From the NCBI RefSeq assembly GCF_009931695.1, contig NZ_CP048000.1, positions 1,329,001 to 1,393,000 of the forward strand: a stretch of DNA of 64,000 nucleotides, read 5' to 3'. Made by a program: the position numbers and the translations under genes. Each line of letters starts with the position of its first letter. The stretch's first letter is position 1. Shown here piece after piece: positions 1 to 8,935 of this stretch. Source of the stretch: Anaerocolumna sedimenticola. Lineage in GTDB: Bacteria; Bacillota; Clostridia; Lachnospirales; Lachnospiraceae. The notes below the pieces were generated by a model. The model searched no databases. It was given only the letters and a program-made list of their open reading frames with translations, and was not told where the DNA came from.

Positions 1-26
1 GCTTAAGCATACGGACGGGAGTTAAT

Positions 27-2180
27 ATGGAACGTTATGATAATATTGTAAAAATAGAAGAAATCAGAAGATTGGTTGAAAGCGGCCAGTATGAAATAGC
101 AATGAAAGTTCTGGATACCATGGATATTGCCAAAATTAAAGCACTTACCGATATGAGTATAATTGCGGATGTTTATACACAAAATGAACGGTATGAAGAA
201 GCCATGGAGGTATTAACCAAAATTTATGGTAAAACCAAAACCAGAAGAGTTCTGTACCAGCTTGTAGAGCTGTCGATTAAGCGGGGGAATATTCCGGATG
301 CGGAGGATTACCTGGAGAAATACATTAAGGCAGCACCACAGGATCCCAACCGTTATATTTTACGGTATTGGATAGATAAGCTGAATCGTGAACCTTTCGA
401 AGTTCTGATAGCATCCCTTGAAAAATTAAAGGAATTCGAATATTATGAAATGTGGGCTTATGAACTTGCCAAACTCTATCATAAGGCCGGAATGAAGGAT
501 AAATGTGTCAGGGAATGCAGTGATATAATTTTATGGTTTGGCGATGGTATATATGTTGAAAAAGCCAAATTATTAAAGGGTTATTATGTAGGAGAAATTA
601 ACCCGATACATATGTTAAAAGCAAAAGAGAAAAAGGAAGCTGAAAAGAAGCTTGGTCTGGATAAAACCAAAGATTACAGTGTTATGCGTAATCAGATTGA
701 CCAATTTTTAGCGGATGAAGATTATTCTGATGATCAGAAAGCTGCTATGCAGCAGGCCCAGTCCGGTGAATTGGAAAATGACAACGAAAACACAGAGGGA
801 AAGGATCCGGAATTGCAAGAGTTCTTTAAAAAAGTTGCAAGAAAATTGGAAAAGGGCGTATCATATAAAAAAGATTTGGAATATCCGGGAAAAGGTACGG
901 ATAATACAGGCGAAGAAGCAGAAAATGCAGAAAAAGTCTCTGAAAATAATCCCATACGAAATACTATATCTAGTATTGTAAAGGAAATAGAGAGTGAACC
1001 TGATAATGAATCGGAAGCATTATATTCAAAAAATCTGAATCATAATGAAGAAGACCGGTATCCGGAAGAAACAGAAGAAACAGAAGAAGACCGGTATCCG
1101 GAAGAAGATGAGATTCAGGAGATTAATAACTCTGCTAATGAAGAAACAGAAGAAAGCCGGTATCCGGAAGAAACGGAAGAAACAGAAGAAGACCGGTATC
1201 CGGAAGAAGATGAGATTCAGGAAATTAATAATACTGCAGCTAACGAAGAAACAGAAGAAACTACAGATGAAAAAATAGTAACGATACAAGAAGAAACTGC
1301 TTCGTTATCTGATGAAAAAAATAACAAAACATCTGAGAATGAGATTAAAGTTATGAAGCAGCCGGCAATCTCCTTAGGGAAAAATAAAAGAGAATCCCAA
1401 TATATTCCGGGTAAGTTTGATTCTATACTTTCCGAAGCCGGTATGAATTATGAAAAAGATTTTGGATATTTTATTCGTATGGATTCCTGCAGGAATCAAA
1501 TAGAATCATGCTTAGAAAGTATCCTGTCTGACTATACTAAAACTAATCATATGATAATTATAGGGGAAAGAAAATCGGGAAAAACAACTCTGGCAAAGAA
1601 AATATCCAAGGCTCTTTATGGGCTTAACTATATAAATACAAATCGGGTTGCCAAAATAACAGCCTCAAAACTTAACGGAATTTCATTGGAATCAAAGAAA
1701 GATAAACTGGTTAATAGTTCCCTGATAATTGAAGAAGCTGGATCACTGGATTCTGAAGCAGTGGAACAATTACTTTCATTAATACAGAATTTAAGCGAGA
1801 ACATATTTGTAATTTTAGAGGATAATCAAAAAGGAATGAAAAATCTGCTTGATAGGAATCCTAAATTAGGCGAAGTTTTTAGCAGTACGATAAAACTTCC
1901 TGTGTATTCAAAAGAAGATTTATCAGGTTTTGCTTTTGCTTATATACGAAATAACGATTACGAATTTACCAGGGAAGTCAAAACCGCCTTTGAAAGGGAG
2001 ATAGAAAATATCATTCATTCAGTAAAAGAAGAAGATCACCTTGAGGCAGTGATGGAATTGGCAAAGAGAGCGAAAACATCTGCAGACGAAAGGAATAAAT
2101 CTCTGCTCTCAGATATTATTCTCGACCGGGATTTAAGTTCAGAAGACTTCTTATATATTAAAAAGGAAGATTTTTTGTAA
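27..2180 (+). CDS. TPR-like helical protein with acidic repeat linker and C-terminal P-loop ATPase domain
   Basis: Function unknown. Residues 1-200 look like tetratricopeptide-type helical hairpins. Residues about 215-470 form a very acidic, Glu-rich linker with four RYPEE motifs inside a duplicated segment of about 35 residues. Residues 480-717 resemble an AAA-like ATPase: Walker A GERKSGKT at 513-520, a hydrophobic strand ending in EE (Walker B-like, about 567-572) and a sensor-like strand near 594. The start is fixed by GGGAG 6 bases upstream of ATG 27. No signal peptide or membrane segment is visible, so it is probably cytoplasmic. The P-loop and helical repeats are seen directly; a scaffold or remodelling role is inference. 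Confidence 0.8.
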   Translation: MERYDNIVKIEEIRRLVESGQYEIAMKVLDTMDIAKIKALTDMSIIADVYTQNERYEEAMEVLTKIYGKTKTRRVLYQLVELSIKRGNIPDAEDYLEKYIKAAPQDPNRYILRYWIDKLNREPFEVLIASLEKLKEFEYYEMWAYELAKLYHKAGMKDKCVRECSDIILWFGDGIYVEKAKLLKGYYVGEINPIHMLKAKEKKEAEKKLGLDKTKDYSVMRNQIDQFLADEDYSDDQKAAMQQAQSGELENDNENTEGKDPELQEFFKKVARKLEKGVSYKKDLEYPGKGTDNTGEEAENAEKVSENNPIRNTISSIVKEIESEPDNESEALYSKNLNHNEEDRYPEETEETEEDRYPEEDEIQEINNSANEETEESRYPEETEETEEDRYPEEDEIQEINNTAANEETEETTDEKIVTIQEETASLSDEKNNKTSENEIKVMKQPAISLGKNKRESQYIPGKFDSILSEAGMNYEKDFGYFIRMDSCRNQIESCLESILSDYTKTNHMIIIGERKSGKTTLAKKISKALYGLNYINTNRVAKITASKLNGISLESKKDKLVNSSLIIEEAGSLDSEAVEQLLSLIQNLSENIFVILEDNQKGMKNLLDRNPKLGEVFSSTIKLPVYSKEDLSGFAFAYIRNNDYEFTREVKTAFEREIENIIHSVKEEDHLEAVMELAKRAKTSADERNKSLLSDIILDRDLSSEDFLYIKKEDFL
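1048..1262 (+). repeat. In-frame tandem duplication encoding RYPEE-rich acidic segment
   Basis: Two near-identical copies of about 100 bp lie head to tail inside the first gene. Each encodes two RYPEE motifs separated by Glu/Thr-rich sequence and ends in EIQEINN. The repeat keeps the reading frame, so it is a protein-level repeat and copy number may vary between strains. Confidence 0.8.
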
Positions 2181-2325
2181 TTATTCAGTAAACTCGGGAA
2201 ATTCGAAGAATTCCCAGTGTTTGACGCCAAAATATGTATCTGTTTTCTACGCACAAAAAGCATGCATGGGTCGTTCGTTAGAACCGCAGTGACTGAATTG
2301 TAGCAATTTTTATGGGAGGAATCAA

Positions 2326-3975
2326 ATGGATAATGAAATATATGTCATAGGTCATATTAATCCTGATACGGACTCCATTTGTTCTGCAATCGCTTATGCT
2401 AAGTTAAAGAGGGTTCTTACAGGCGGCGAATACAAAGCAAAAAGGGCAGGTCAGATAAATTCTGAAACAAGATTTGTGCTGGATCGGTTTAAGGTTACTG
2501 CTCCCAGCTACTTATCGGATATCCGTACCCAGGTTAAGGACATAGAGATACGAAGGACAGAGGGGGTTAAGAAAGGAATATCGTTAAAAACCGCCTGGTC
2601 CTATATGCGGAAAAATAATGTGGTTACGTTGCCCATTATTAATCAGAACAATCAACTGGAAGGATTAATTACCATTGGTGATATAGCAAAATCATATATG
2701 GATGTTTATGATAACCGGATATTAACTAAGGCGGAAACACCTTGTATTAACATTATAGAAACCTTAGAAGGTGAATTGGCAGCAGGAGATTCGGAAGAAA
2801 TTTTTACGGAGGGTAAAGTCCTGATTGCTGCCGCCAATCCTGACTTGATGGAAAATTATATTGAAAAAGGCGATATAGTAATATTGGGAAATCGGTATGA
2901 ATCCCAGCTTTGCGCTATTGAGATGAGTGCTAAATGTATTATAGTTTGTGATGGCGCCAAGGTATCAAAAACCATAACAAAACTGGCTCAGAATAATAAC
3001 TGTACTATTATACGGACTCCTTTTGATACATTTACGGCTGCCAGATTGATTAATCAAAGCATACCAATCCGTTTTTTTATGACAACCCAGGAGTTAATAA
3101 CCTTTACTACGGAAGATTATATAGAAGATATCAGGGAAAGTATGACGAAAAAAAGATACCGTGATTTTCCGGTTTTAAATAAAGACGGACGTTATATTGG
3201 AATGATTTCCAGACGAAACCTTTTAAATCCAAGACGGAAAAAAGTTATATTAGTAGACCATAATGAGAAATCCCAGGCAGTAGATGGTCTGGAGGATGCA
3301 GAAATATTGGAAATCATAGATCACCACCGTCTTGGCAGTTTAGAAACCATAAGCCCGGTATTTTTCCGTAACCAGCCTTTAGGTTGTACGGCAACTATAA
3401 TATATCAGATGTACTGTGAAAACAGTATTGAGGTTGAACCTCAAATAGCAGGATTATTATGCTCTGCCATATTATCCGACACCCTGGTCTACCGCTCTCC
3501 TACCTGTACCGAAATCGACCGGACGTCCGCAGAGGAACTTGCGCAAATAGCCGGTATCCGGGTGGAGGAATATGCGAAAAAAATGTTTGCGGCAGGAAGC
3601 AACCTGACCTCAAAATCGCCGGAGGAAATATTCTATCAGGATTTTAAAAAATTTACGGCAGGAGATCTGGTCTTTGGAGTAGGCCAGATTAATTCCATGA
3701 ATCAGGATGAATTGGAAGCTATTAAGGAAAAACTGGTACCATATATGCAGAAAGCGTTTAGAGATCATGGAGTAGAAATGTTATTCTTTATGCTTACCAA
3801 TATAATAGATAGTTCCACAGAATTGTTATATCAGGGTACCGGCTCAAAAGAATTACTTGTAAATGCTTTTAAACTGGATAAAGACAGCGATATTATTTAT
3901 CTGAAGGGAGTTGTATCAAGGAAGAAACAGTTAATTCCTGCCTTGATGATAACCCTCCAGCAGGATAATGTTTAG
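2326..3975 (+). CDS. ppaC: Putative manganese-dependent inorganic pyrophosphatase with CBS and DRTGG domains
   Basis: Family II (DHH) pyrophosphatase, hydrolysing PPi to phosphate in the cytoplasm. The N-terminal metal motif HINPDTDS is at residues 10-17 and the DHH motif at 332-334 (IIDHHRLG). Between them sit a CBS motif (about 70-120), a DRTGG-like domain (about 130-240) and a second CBS motif (about 250-305), the arrangement of nucleotide-regulated clostridial enzymes. Family knowledge: the CBS pair binds adenine nucleotides and tunes activity. The length of 549 aa fits this subtype. GGGAGGAATCAA precedes the ATG. The stop overlaps the convergent next gene by 4 bp. Confidence 0.93.
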   Translation: MDNEIYVIGHINPDTDSICSAIAYAKLKRVLTGGEYKAKRAGQINSETRFVLDRFKVTAPSYLSDIRTQVKDIEIRRTEGVKKGISLKTAWSYMRKNNVVTLPIINQNNQLEGLITIGDIAKSYMDVYDNRILTKAETPCINIIETLEGELAAGDSEEIFTEGKVLIAAANPDLMENYIEKGDIVILGNRYESQLCAIEMSAKCIIVCDGAKVSKTITKLAQNNNCTIIRTPFDTFTAARLINQSIPIRFFMTTQELITFTTEDYIEDIRESMTKKRYRDFPVLNKDGRYIGMISRRNLLNPRRKKVILVDHNEKSQAVDGLEDAEILEIIDHHRLGSLETISPVFFRNQPLGCTATIIYQMYCENSIEVEPQIAGLLCSAILSDTLVYRSPTCTEIDRTSAEELAQIAGIRVEEYAKKMFAAGSNLTSKSPEEIFYQDFKKFTAGDLVFGVGQINSMNQDELEAIKEKLVPYMQKAFRDHGVEMLFFMLTNIIDSSTELLYQGTGSKELLVNAFKLDKDSDIIYLKGVVSRKKQLIPALMITLQQDNV

Positions 3976-4313
3976 ATTTTAAATTGAATCTGAATTTCTT
4001 TTTTTAGGTTTTTGCCGCCCATGGATTTTACATTCTTCGTAATGGTTAATAGGTAGGATTCATTTTCAGTATAAGGCTCTAAGGGTTCAATTTCTATGTA
4101 TTTGTTAATGGAATCGTAACTTATATGGGTTTTAAGAGGAACCTGGTTGATGGAAGTGACATAAAGATTACGATTATTTACGGTAGCAGGATTTAATGGT
4201 GAAGAAAATTTTATACGCCATACAAAATTACCCGTACGAAATTTAAGGGTCTGCTTAACTTTATCTTGGACTTCATCAGAAACAGATTCAATGTTTAAAA
4301 AATTACTTGACAT
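3972..4313 (-). CDS. Small protein with bacterial Ig-like (SbsA/Big_5-type) domain
   Basis: A 113-aa protein that is almost entirely one Ig-like fold of the Big_5 (SbsA) type. The pattern is a hydrophobic start, FSSPLNPATVNNRNLYV, a proline/tyrosine-rich core and a closing LTITKNVKSMGGKNL strand. Domains of this type usually occur in surface proteins, but no signal peptide is visible here, which is odd. The start at 4313 was chosen because GAGGTGAGTATA precedes that ATG; an upstream ATG would add 8 residues. It is convergent with the pyrophosphatase gene and their stop codons overlap. Function unknown. Confidence 0.7.
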   Translation of the reverse strand: MSSNFLNIESVSDEVQDKVKQTLKFRTGNFVWRIKFSSPLNPATVNNRNLYVTSINQVPLKTHISYDSINKYIEIEPLEPYTENESYLLTITKNVKSMGGKNLKKEIQIQFKI

Positions 4314-4424
4314 TATACTCACCTCAATTTTCATCATTTATGTTCTTTACTTTATCTGTATCAGCAGATAATGTTTATCGAGTTAAATGTTATATGATTT
4401 TATTATACAATATTTTTTTAAAAT

Positions 4425-4462
4425 AGCATAGTAGTTATTAAGAATTAGAACTATGCTTTTTA
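4425..4462 (+). terminator. Hairpin with T-run before the flavin reductase gene
   Basis: Stem AGCATAGT/ACTATGCT with a loop of about 17 bases, followed by TTTTT. On the other strand it is followed by a weaker T-rich tract. It may end readthrough on the plus strand or act as an attenuator ahead of the next gene. Confidence 0.5.
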
Positions 4463-4529
4463 ACAGGTTAATGTGCCTCATGAATGGGAGTAAAGCATCT
4501 CTTTTTGTATGGTACAGGGAGGAAATTAA

Positions 4530-5093
4530 ATGGAAAAAGAATTTTGGAAAGCCGGGAATATGTTGTATCCGCTGCCGGCTGTTATGGTCAGCTGCCAGAG
4601 GGAGGGGGAAAAACCCAATATTCTTACCGTAGCCTGGACGGGTACCATCTGCACCAATCCGGCTATGGTATATATATCGGTAAGGCCCAGCCGGTTATCC
4701 TATGATATAATAAAAGATACCAAGGAGTTTGTTATTAATTTAACAACAAAAAAATTAGTAAAAGCGGTAGACTATTGCGGCGTAAAATCAGGAAGAGATG
4801 TAGATAAATTTAAAGAAATGAAATTAACACCGGTTCCGGCGAAAATATTAAATGTACCATTGATTTTGGAATCTCCGGTTAATATAGAGTGTAAAGTGAA
4901 GCAGATTTTGCAATTAGGATCCCATGATATGTTTATAGCGGAAGTATTAGGTGTTCATGCAGATATTTCCTATTTAAACAAAAAAGGTAAGTTTGATTTA
5001 AGTAAAGCAGACCCCGTTGTTTACTCACACGGAGAGTATTTTGGACTGGGGGAGCTGATGGGTAATTTTGGATACAGCGTCAAGAAAAAATAA
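4530..5093 (+). CDS. Flavin reductase family protein (FMN-binding split barrel)
   Basis: A 187-aa protein of the flavin reductase/DIM6-NTAB family, expected to bind FMN and use NAD(P)H to supply reduced flavin or reduce a small acceptor. Typical features are the N-terminal YPLPAVMVSC strand, the TVAWTGTICTNPAMVYISVRPSR nucleotide-binding stretch (shown here as separate segments TVAWTG and CTNPAMVYISVRP), EFVINL, and the late HDMFIAEVLGV strand. It is full length for the family. AGGGAGG lies 11 bases before the ATG. The true substrate cannot be told from sequence. Confidence 0.88.
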   Translation: MEKEFWKAGNMLYPLPAVMVSCQREGEKPNILTVAWTGTICTNPAMVYISVRPSRLSYDIIKDTKEFVINLTTKKLVKAVDYCGVKSGRDVDKFKEMKLTPVPAKILNVPLILESPVNIECKVKQILQLGSHDMFIAEVLGVHADISYLNKKGKFDLSKADPVVYSHGEYFGLGELMGNFGYSVKKK

Positions 5094-5180
5094 CCTGTTT
5101 AAGATTTAGAAAACAGGAAAAAATAAAAAGTACTTGGCGAGGTGGTCGAAAGGTGATATAATCTGTTCATTGTGTTCAAA

Positions 5181-5275
5181 AGAAATTGCTTCGTAGTTTT
5201 ATTAGAAATTACTTTACAATTTCTTTCAGAAAATTACTTCGTAATTTCTTTTAGAAATTGCTTCGTAGTTTTATT
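5181..5275 (+). repeat. Pair of 23-bp direct repeats around inverted AGAAATTAC/GTAATTTCT
   Basis: Identical 23-bp copies beginning AGAAATTGCTTCG lie at 5181-5203 and 5253-5275. The sequence between them contains AGAAATTAC and GTAATTTCT arms that can pair. The block fills the gap between the flavin reductase and the kinase gene. Function unknown. Confidence 0.7.
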
Positions 5276-5315
5276 GGAATGTATATGTGACGTGGACGCA
5301 GAATGAGAGGAAGAT

Positions 5316-5819
5316 ATGAAGAACATAGTATTGATTGGAATGCCTGGCGCCGGGAAAAGTACAATTGGTATTATACTTGCCAAGGTTTTAGGATATAATT
5401 TTTTGGATTCTGACTTATTAATACAGGAACAGGAACAGTGTTTATTGCGGGATATCATAGAAAAGCATGGTTTAGATGGTTTTATTGCTGTTGAAAATCA
5501 GGTTAACCGTGATATCAGGACAACCAATACAGTCATAGCCACAGGCGGAAGTATAATATATGGTACTGAAGCGATCAATCATTTAAGAGATATCGGAATT
5601 GTTGTATATATAAAGTTAAGTTTAGAAACAATTGATGACCGTTTGGGTAATATAAAACAAAGAGGGGTTGTTTTTAAAGAAGGGCAGACTTTAAAGTCTT
5701 TATATGAGGAACGCTGCCCATTATACGAAAAATATGCCCATATTATTATAGACGGAGAAGGTTTAAATACAGAAGAACTTATGGAAAAGATAGCAGAGGA
5801 AGTAAGACATTATTCCTAG
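5316..5819 (+). CDS. aroK: Shikimate kinase-like small-molecule kinase
   Basis: A 167-aa P-loop kinase of the shikimate kinase family. The Walker A is GMPGAGKST at 8-16, the DSD motif follows in FLDSDLLIQ, ATGGS forms the substrate-site glycine pair, and the lid/adenine region shows the family pattern RCPLYEKYA. The normal FRxxE motif reads FIAVE, so the arginine that binds shikimate carboxylate is replaced by isoleucine. It stands alone with no other aro gene nearby. It may phosphorylate shikimate poorly or act on something else. The fold is secure; the substrate is not. Confidence 0.75.
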   Translation: MKNIVLIGMPGAGKSTIGIILAKVLGYNFLDSDLLIQEQEQCLLRDIIEKHGLDGFIAVENQVNRDIRTTNTVIATGGSIIYGTEAINHLRDIGIVVYIKLSLETIDDRLGNIKQRGVVFKEGQTLKSLYEERCPLYEKYAHIIIDGEGLNTEELMEKIAEEVRHYS

Positions 5820-5879
5820 ACAAGAAACAAAAAATTATTTTGGAATTATTTAACACGGCCTGAATATTCTTAAAAAATA

Positions 5880-5907
5880 TTTACAACAGGATAATTTATG
5901 GTATAAT
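5880..5907 (+). promoter_or_regulatory. Sigma-A promoter for murA
   Basis: TTTACA, a 16-bp spacer and TATAAT at 5902-5907, about 85 bp before the murA start. Confidence 0.6.
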
Positions 5908-5994
5908 CAAGTTAATCTAACAAATTTTACAACTAAAATTAGTGATTTATGTACAAAATGGATAAATCACGTAACAAAAATAATGAGGTGTGCA

Positions 5995-7293
5995 ATGGAG
6001 CAATATATTATAAAAGGCGGCAAAGCTCTGCAGGGCGAAGTTTCAATTGGCGGCGCTAAGAATGCAGCGCTTGGGATTTTGTCTGCGGCCATTATGACGG
6101 ATGAAACGGTAACTGTTGAAAATCTGCCGGACATAAGCGATATTAATGTTATGCTGCAGGCAATTGAGGAAATAGGGGCTAAAGTAGATAGAATCAATGA
6201 ACATTCTGTTAAAATAAACGGAAGTAAAATTAATTCCATGAGTATAGATTATGAATTCATACGTAAAATACGTGCATCCTACTATCTTTTAGGAGCTTTA
6301 TTAGGCAAATATAAAAAAGCTCAGGTTGCTTTACCGGGTGGATGTAATATCGGAAGCAGGCCTATTGATCAGCACATTAAAGGTTTTGAAGCCTTAGGTG
6401 CTTCCGTAAAGATTGAACATGGTATGATTCAGGCAGAAGCCAAAGAATTAAAGGGTACTCATATTTATCTGGATATAGCCAGTGTCGGGGCTACCATTAA
6501 TATTATGATGGCTGCATGTCTGGCAGATGGTGTGACTATTATTGAAAACTCAGCGAAAGAACCGCATGTTGTTGATGTTGCAAACTTTTTAAACAGTATG
6601 GGAGCCAGTATTAAAGGTGCCGGTACCGATGTTATACGTATAAAAGGCGTTAAATCCCTAACCGGAAGTGAATATGCAATTATCCCTGATCAGATCGAGG
6701 CAGGTACCTTTATGTTTGCAGCAGCTGCCACGAAGGGTGATGTTCTGATTAAGAATGTAATTCCGAAGCATCTTGAGGCTATTACCGCTAAACTTATTGA
6801 AATCGGGGCAACAGTGGAAGAATATGATGATGCGGTACGTGTTACAACATCCAGTAAATTAGGACATACTAATATTAAAACACTTCCTTATCCTGGATTT
6901 CCAACCGATATGCAGCCGCAGATGGCAGCGACACTGGTAACATCGGAAGGAACAAGTATAGTAACGGAAACAATGTTTGAAAACCGGTTAAAATATGTTG
7001 ATGAACTTGCCAGAATGGGAGCCAATATTAAGGTAGAAGGTAATTCTGCCATTATTGTAGGTGTATCCGGACTAACCGGTGCAATTGTAAGTGCGCCTGA
7101 TTTAAGAGCCGGTGCAGCGCTTGTAATAGCAGGCTTAGTAGCAGAAGGTTTTACCATTGTGGAGCAGGTTGAATATATTGAACGGGGTTATGAGCATTTT
7201 GAGCAGAAGATGCAGGGTCTTGGTGCAACAATGGCTAAAATTGATATTGAAGACGATAAAGCCGTACAGAAATTTAAATTAAAAGTAAGTTAA
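5995..7293 (+). CDS. murA: UDP-N-acetylglucosamine 1-carboxyvinyltransferase
   Basis: First committed step of peptidoglycan precursor synthesis: transfers enolpyruvyl from phosphoenolpyruvate to UDP-GlcNAc in the cytoplasm. The protein begins MEQYIIKGGKAL and is full length for MurA (432 aa). The active-site loop reads LPGGCNIGSRP, with the catalytic Cys at residue 117 intact, so it should be fosfomycin-sensitive (family knowledge). The start at 5995 was preferred over an ATG 12 bases upstream because GAGGTG sits 5 bases before it. It has its own promoter. Confidence 0.97.
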   Translation: MEQYIIKGGKALQGEVSIGGAKNAALGILSAAIMTDETVTVENLPDISDINVMLQAIEEIGAKVDRINEHSVKINGSKINSMSIDYEFIRKIRASYYLLGALLGKYKKAQVALPGGCNIGSRPIDQHIKGFEALGASVKIEHGMIQAEAKELKGTHIYLDIASVGATINIMMAACLADGVTIIENSAKEPHVVDVANFLNSMGASIKGAGTDVIRIKGVKSLTGSEYAIIPDQIEAGTFMFAAAATKGDVLIKNVIPKHLEAITAKLIEIGATVEEYDDAVRVTTSSKLGHTNIKTLPYPGFPTDMQPQMAATLVTSEGTSIVTETMFENRLKYVDELARMGANIKVEGNSAIIVGVSGLTGAIVSAPDLRAGAALVIAGLVAEGFTIVEQVEYIERGYEHFEQKMQGLGATMAKIDIEDDKAVQKFKLKVS

Positions 7294-7341
7294 TTATAAA
7301 ATACACAGCAAAGTTTAGTCTTCTCTGATTTTGCGTAAATC

Positions 7342-7387
7342 AAAAGGATATAAAAGAAGTGAGGTAACTTCTTCATATCCTTTTTTA
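7342..7387 (+). terminator. Terminator of murA
   Basis: Stem AAAGGATAT/ATATCCTTT enclosing a smaller GAAGT/ACTTC pair, followed by TTTTTT. Confidence 0.8.
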
Positions 7388-7394
7388 ATATGTT

Positions 7395-7457
7395 ATGCAT
7401 GACGCAAAATCTGCGTCTTTTATCAGAAGTATAAAAATCAACTTCCGATAAGTTACA
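7395..7457 (+). repeat. Dispersed TTATCAGAA hairpin repeat, copy 1
   Basis: GACGCA/TGCGTC hairpin, then TTTTATCAGAAGT, a spacer, and ACTTCCGATAAGTTA. The same order (GCGT hairpin, then TTATCAGAA and its complement) recurs at 8735, 35825 and 46820. Confidence 0.6.
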
Positions 7458-7474
7458 TTTCCGAAAGAATTTAT

Positions 7475-8548
7475 TTATATAATAGCTTCAATAACCAGTT
7501 CGTGCTCTTTGGATAGATCTATAAAATTGTCACCAATCTGTACAATCGGTTTAGTCAAATTATGATTATTAATCAAACGGATTTCGCCCACGGCCTGGTT
7601 ACTTAATCTTACTCGCTTACCTACATAGGATTGAACGATTTCCTGGAGAAAAGTCATTATATATTGAGGGTCAAATTTTTGGAGACCTTCTGCTTCAAAT
7701 ACGCTGATAGCCTCGAAAGGACATAAAGCAGGGCGGTACACCCTGGCGGAAGTCATGGCATCGTATACATCGGCTATAGCAATTATTTTGGCAAAAGAAT
7801 CAATTTTGGAACCGTGAAAGCCGTTGGGATATCCGCTGCCGTCACACCGCTCATGATGCATTAAAGCAGTATATTTTACACGTAAATCAACGTCTTTGTT
7901 TTTTAAAATCTGATATCCTTCAATCGTATGGGTTTTCACTGTGGAATACTCTGAAGCTGTAAGGCTGTCCTGTTTATTAATGATTTCGGTAGGAAGTTTT
8001 AGTTTACCTATATCATGCAGTAAACCGCTGAGGGTAAGAATATCAATGTCTTTTTCAGGCAGCTTAAGCCAGTGTCCGAATACGTTTGCAATCAATGCTA
8101 CATTGATGGAATGGACGTAAGTTATATCATCAAATTCCCGCATGCAATGCAGCATATCAAATACATGAATACCATTACGGCTGTTTGATAATATCTGGGT
8201 AGCGTGATTTATTAAACCAGTAACATCAAGAGCTGTATCATTTGCATCAATTTTACTTAACTCACCCTTAAAATCCTGAAGGGATTCCATGAAAGAATTG
8301 CTGAATTGTTTAAACTCGGCACTTTCACGTGTTATTTGGGATTGACTTACGTCTTTAACCACTGGTTTTTTTACATCTTCTAGAATAATACTAAAATCAG
8401 TAATGGAATAAAACTTAAGGCGTGTGATAATTTTATCCGTCAAAACGGTGCCTTCTGAAATAACCAGCTGGTTGTTATAATTGTAGACATCTTCTCCTGC
8501 TACCATCCCCGGGGTAGCCTGTCTTATTGTAATACGTTTTTTATTCAC
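7475..8548 (-). CDS. HD-GYP domain protein, probable cyclic-di-GMP phosphodiesterase
   Basis: A 357-aa protein whose C-terminal half is an HD-GYP domain: LLHDIGKLKLP carries the HD metal pair, followed by HHERCDGSGYPNG with the GYP signature. The N-terminal 100 residues resemble the short domain often found before HD-GYP in clostridia (MVAGEDVYN...GTVLTDKII). Family role: hydrolysis of c-di-GMP to GMP. The start was taken as GTG 8548. A consensus promoter lies at 8607-8635 (minus), so longer reading frames starting upstream could not be transcribed in full; GGGGG lies 5 bases before the GTG. Confidence 0.9.
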   Translation of the reverse strand: MNKKRITIRQATPGMVAGEDVYNYNNQLVISEGTVLTDKIITRLKFYSITDFSIILEDVKKPVVKDVSQSQITRESAEFKQFSNSFMESLQDFKGELSKIDANDTALDVTGLINHATQILSNSRNGIHVFDMLHCMREFDDITYVHSINVALIANVFGHWLKLPEKDIDILTLSGLLHDIGKLKLPTEIINKQDSLTASEYSTVKTHTIEGYQILKNKDVDLRVKYTALMHHERCDGSGYPNGFHGSKIDSFAKIIAIADVYDAMTSARVYRPALCPFEAISVFEAEGLQKFDPQYIMTFLQEIVQSYVGKRVRLSNQAVGEIRLINNHNLTKPIVQIGDNFIDLSKEHELVIEAII

Positions 8549-8606
8549 GATTGCCCCCAATCTTCGCGTATAAAACGCTGTATCCATATAAAGTTTTCTT
8601 ATCATT

Positions 8607-8635
8607 AGTATAAGAATTTTGTTACAATTTGTCAA
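8607..8635 (-). promoter_or_regulatory. Consensus sigma-A promoter for the HD-GYP gene
   Basis: On the minus strand: TTGACA (8635-8630), exact 17-bp spacer, TATACT (8612-8607). It lies back-to-back with the metK promoter; only 14 bp separate the two -35 boxes. Confidence 0.85.
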
Positions 8636-8649
8636 TAAAGAAAAAGCCC

Positions 8650-8678
8650 TTGACAATTTAATCAAAATAGTATATTCT
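8650..8678 (+). promoter_or_regulatory. Sigma-A promoter for the SAM riboswitch-metK transcript
   Basis: TTGACA at 8650-8655, 17-bp spacer and TATTCT at 8673-8678 (TATATT two bases earlier is an alternative). Divergent from the HD-GYP promoter. Confidence 0.75.
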
Positions 8679-8734
8679 CTAGCTTGATAGATATCTTATA
8701 GGAACAAAAGACATATTCCTGTAATCAGATATAC

Positions 8735-8795
8735 TGCGGTAAAAAGAACCGCCTTTTATCAGAAATTTAAGAAGCAATTTCTGGTAAGTTTTATT
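8735..8795 (+). repeat. Dispersed TTATCAGAA hairpin repeat, copy 2
   Basis: GCGGT/ACCGC hairpin followed by TTTTATCAGAAATTTAA and the partial complement CAATTTCTGGTAAGTT. It lies between the metK promoter and the riboswitch, so it is transcribed in the leader. Confidence 0.55.
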
Positions 8796-8814
8796 AATTG
8801 CATATAACGCAATA

Positions 8815-8920
8815 TTTCTCTTATTCAGAGTGACGGAGAGTAAAGGCTCTATGAAGTCACGGCAACCCCCATAGCGGAAGGTGCCAACCTGAGCGAGTAA
8901 TCGAACAATAAGAGGATTTG
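8815..8920 (+). ncRNA. SAM-I (S-box) riboswitch
   Basis: S-box signature elements in order: CTCTTAT 5' arm of P1, CAGAGTGACGGAGAG, CTATGAAG, CACGGCAACC, GCGGAAGGTGCCAACCTGAGCGAG, and the closing ATAAGAG arm of P1. A terminator follows at 8936-8960. Known behaviour: S-adenosylmethionine binding stabilises P1 and the terminator, shutting down transcription. That fits metK, the SAM-synthesis gene downstream. Confidence 0.95.
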
Positions 8921-8935
8921 ATGTTTATTATTATC

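Noticed and set aside
1026..1289. Open frames opposite and overlapping the RYPEE repeat
   Set aside because: They come from the same repetitive codons read in other frames; the main frame is continuous and has a better ribosome site.
5134..5160. tRNA-Ser/Leu-like GGCGAGGTGGTCGAAAGG string
   Set aside because: It resembles the 5' end of a class II tRNA, but no acceptor or T-arm partner follows.
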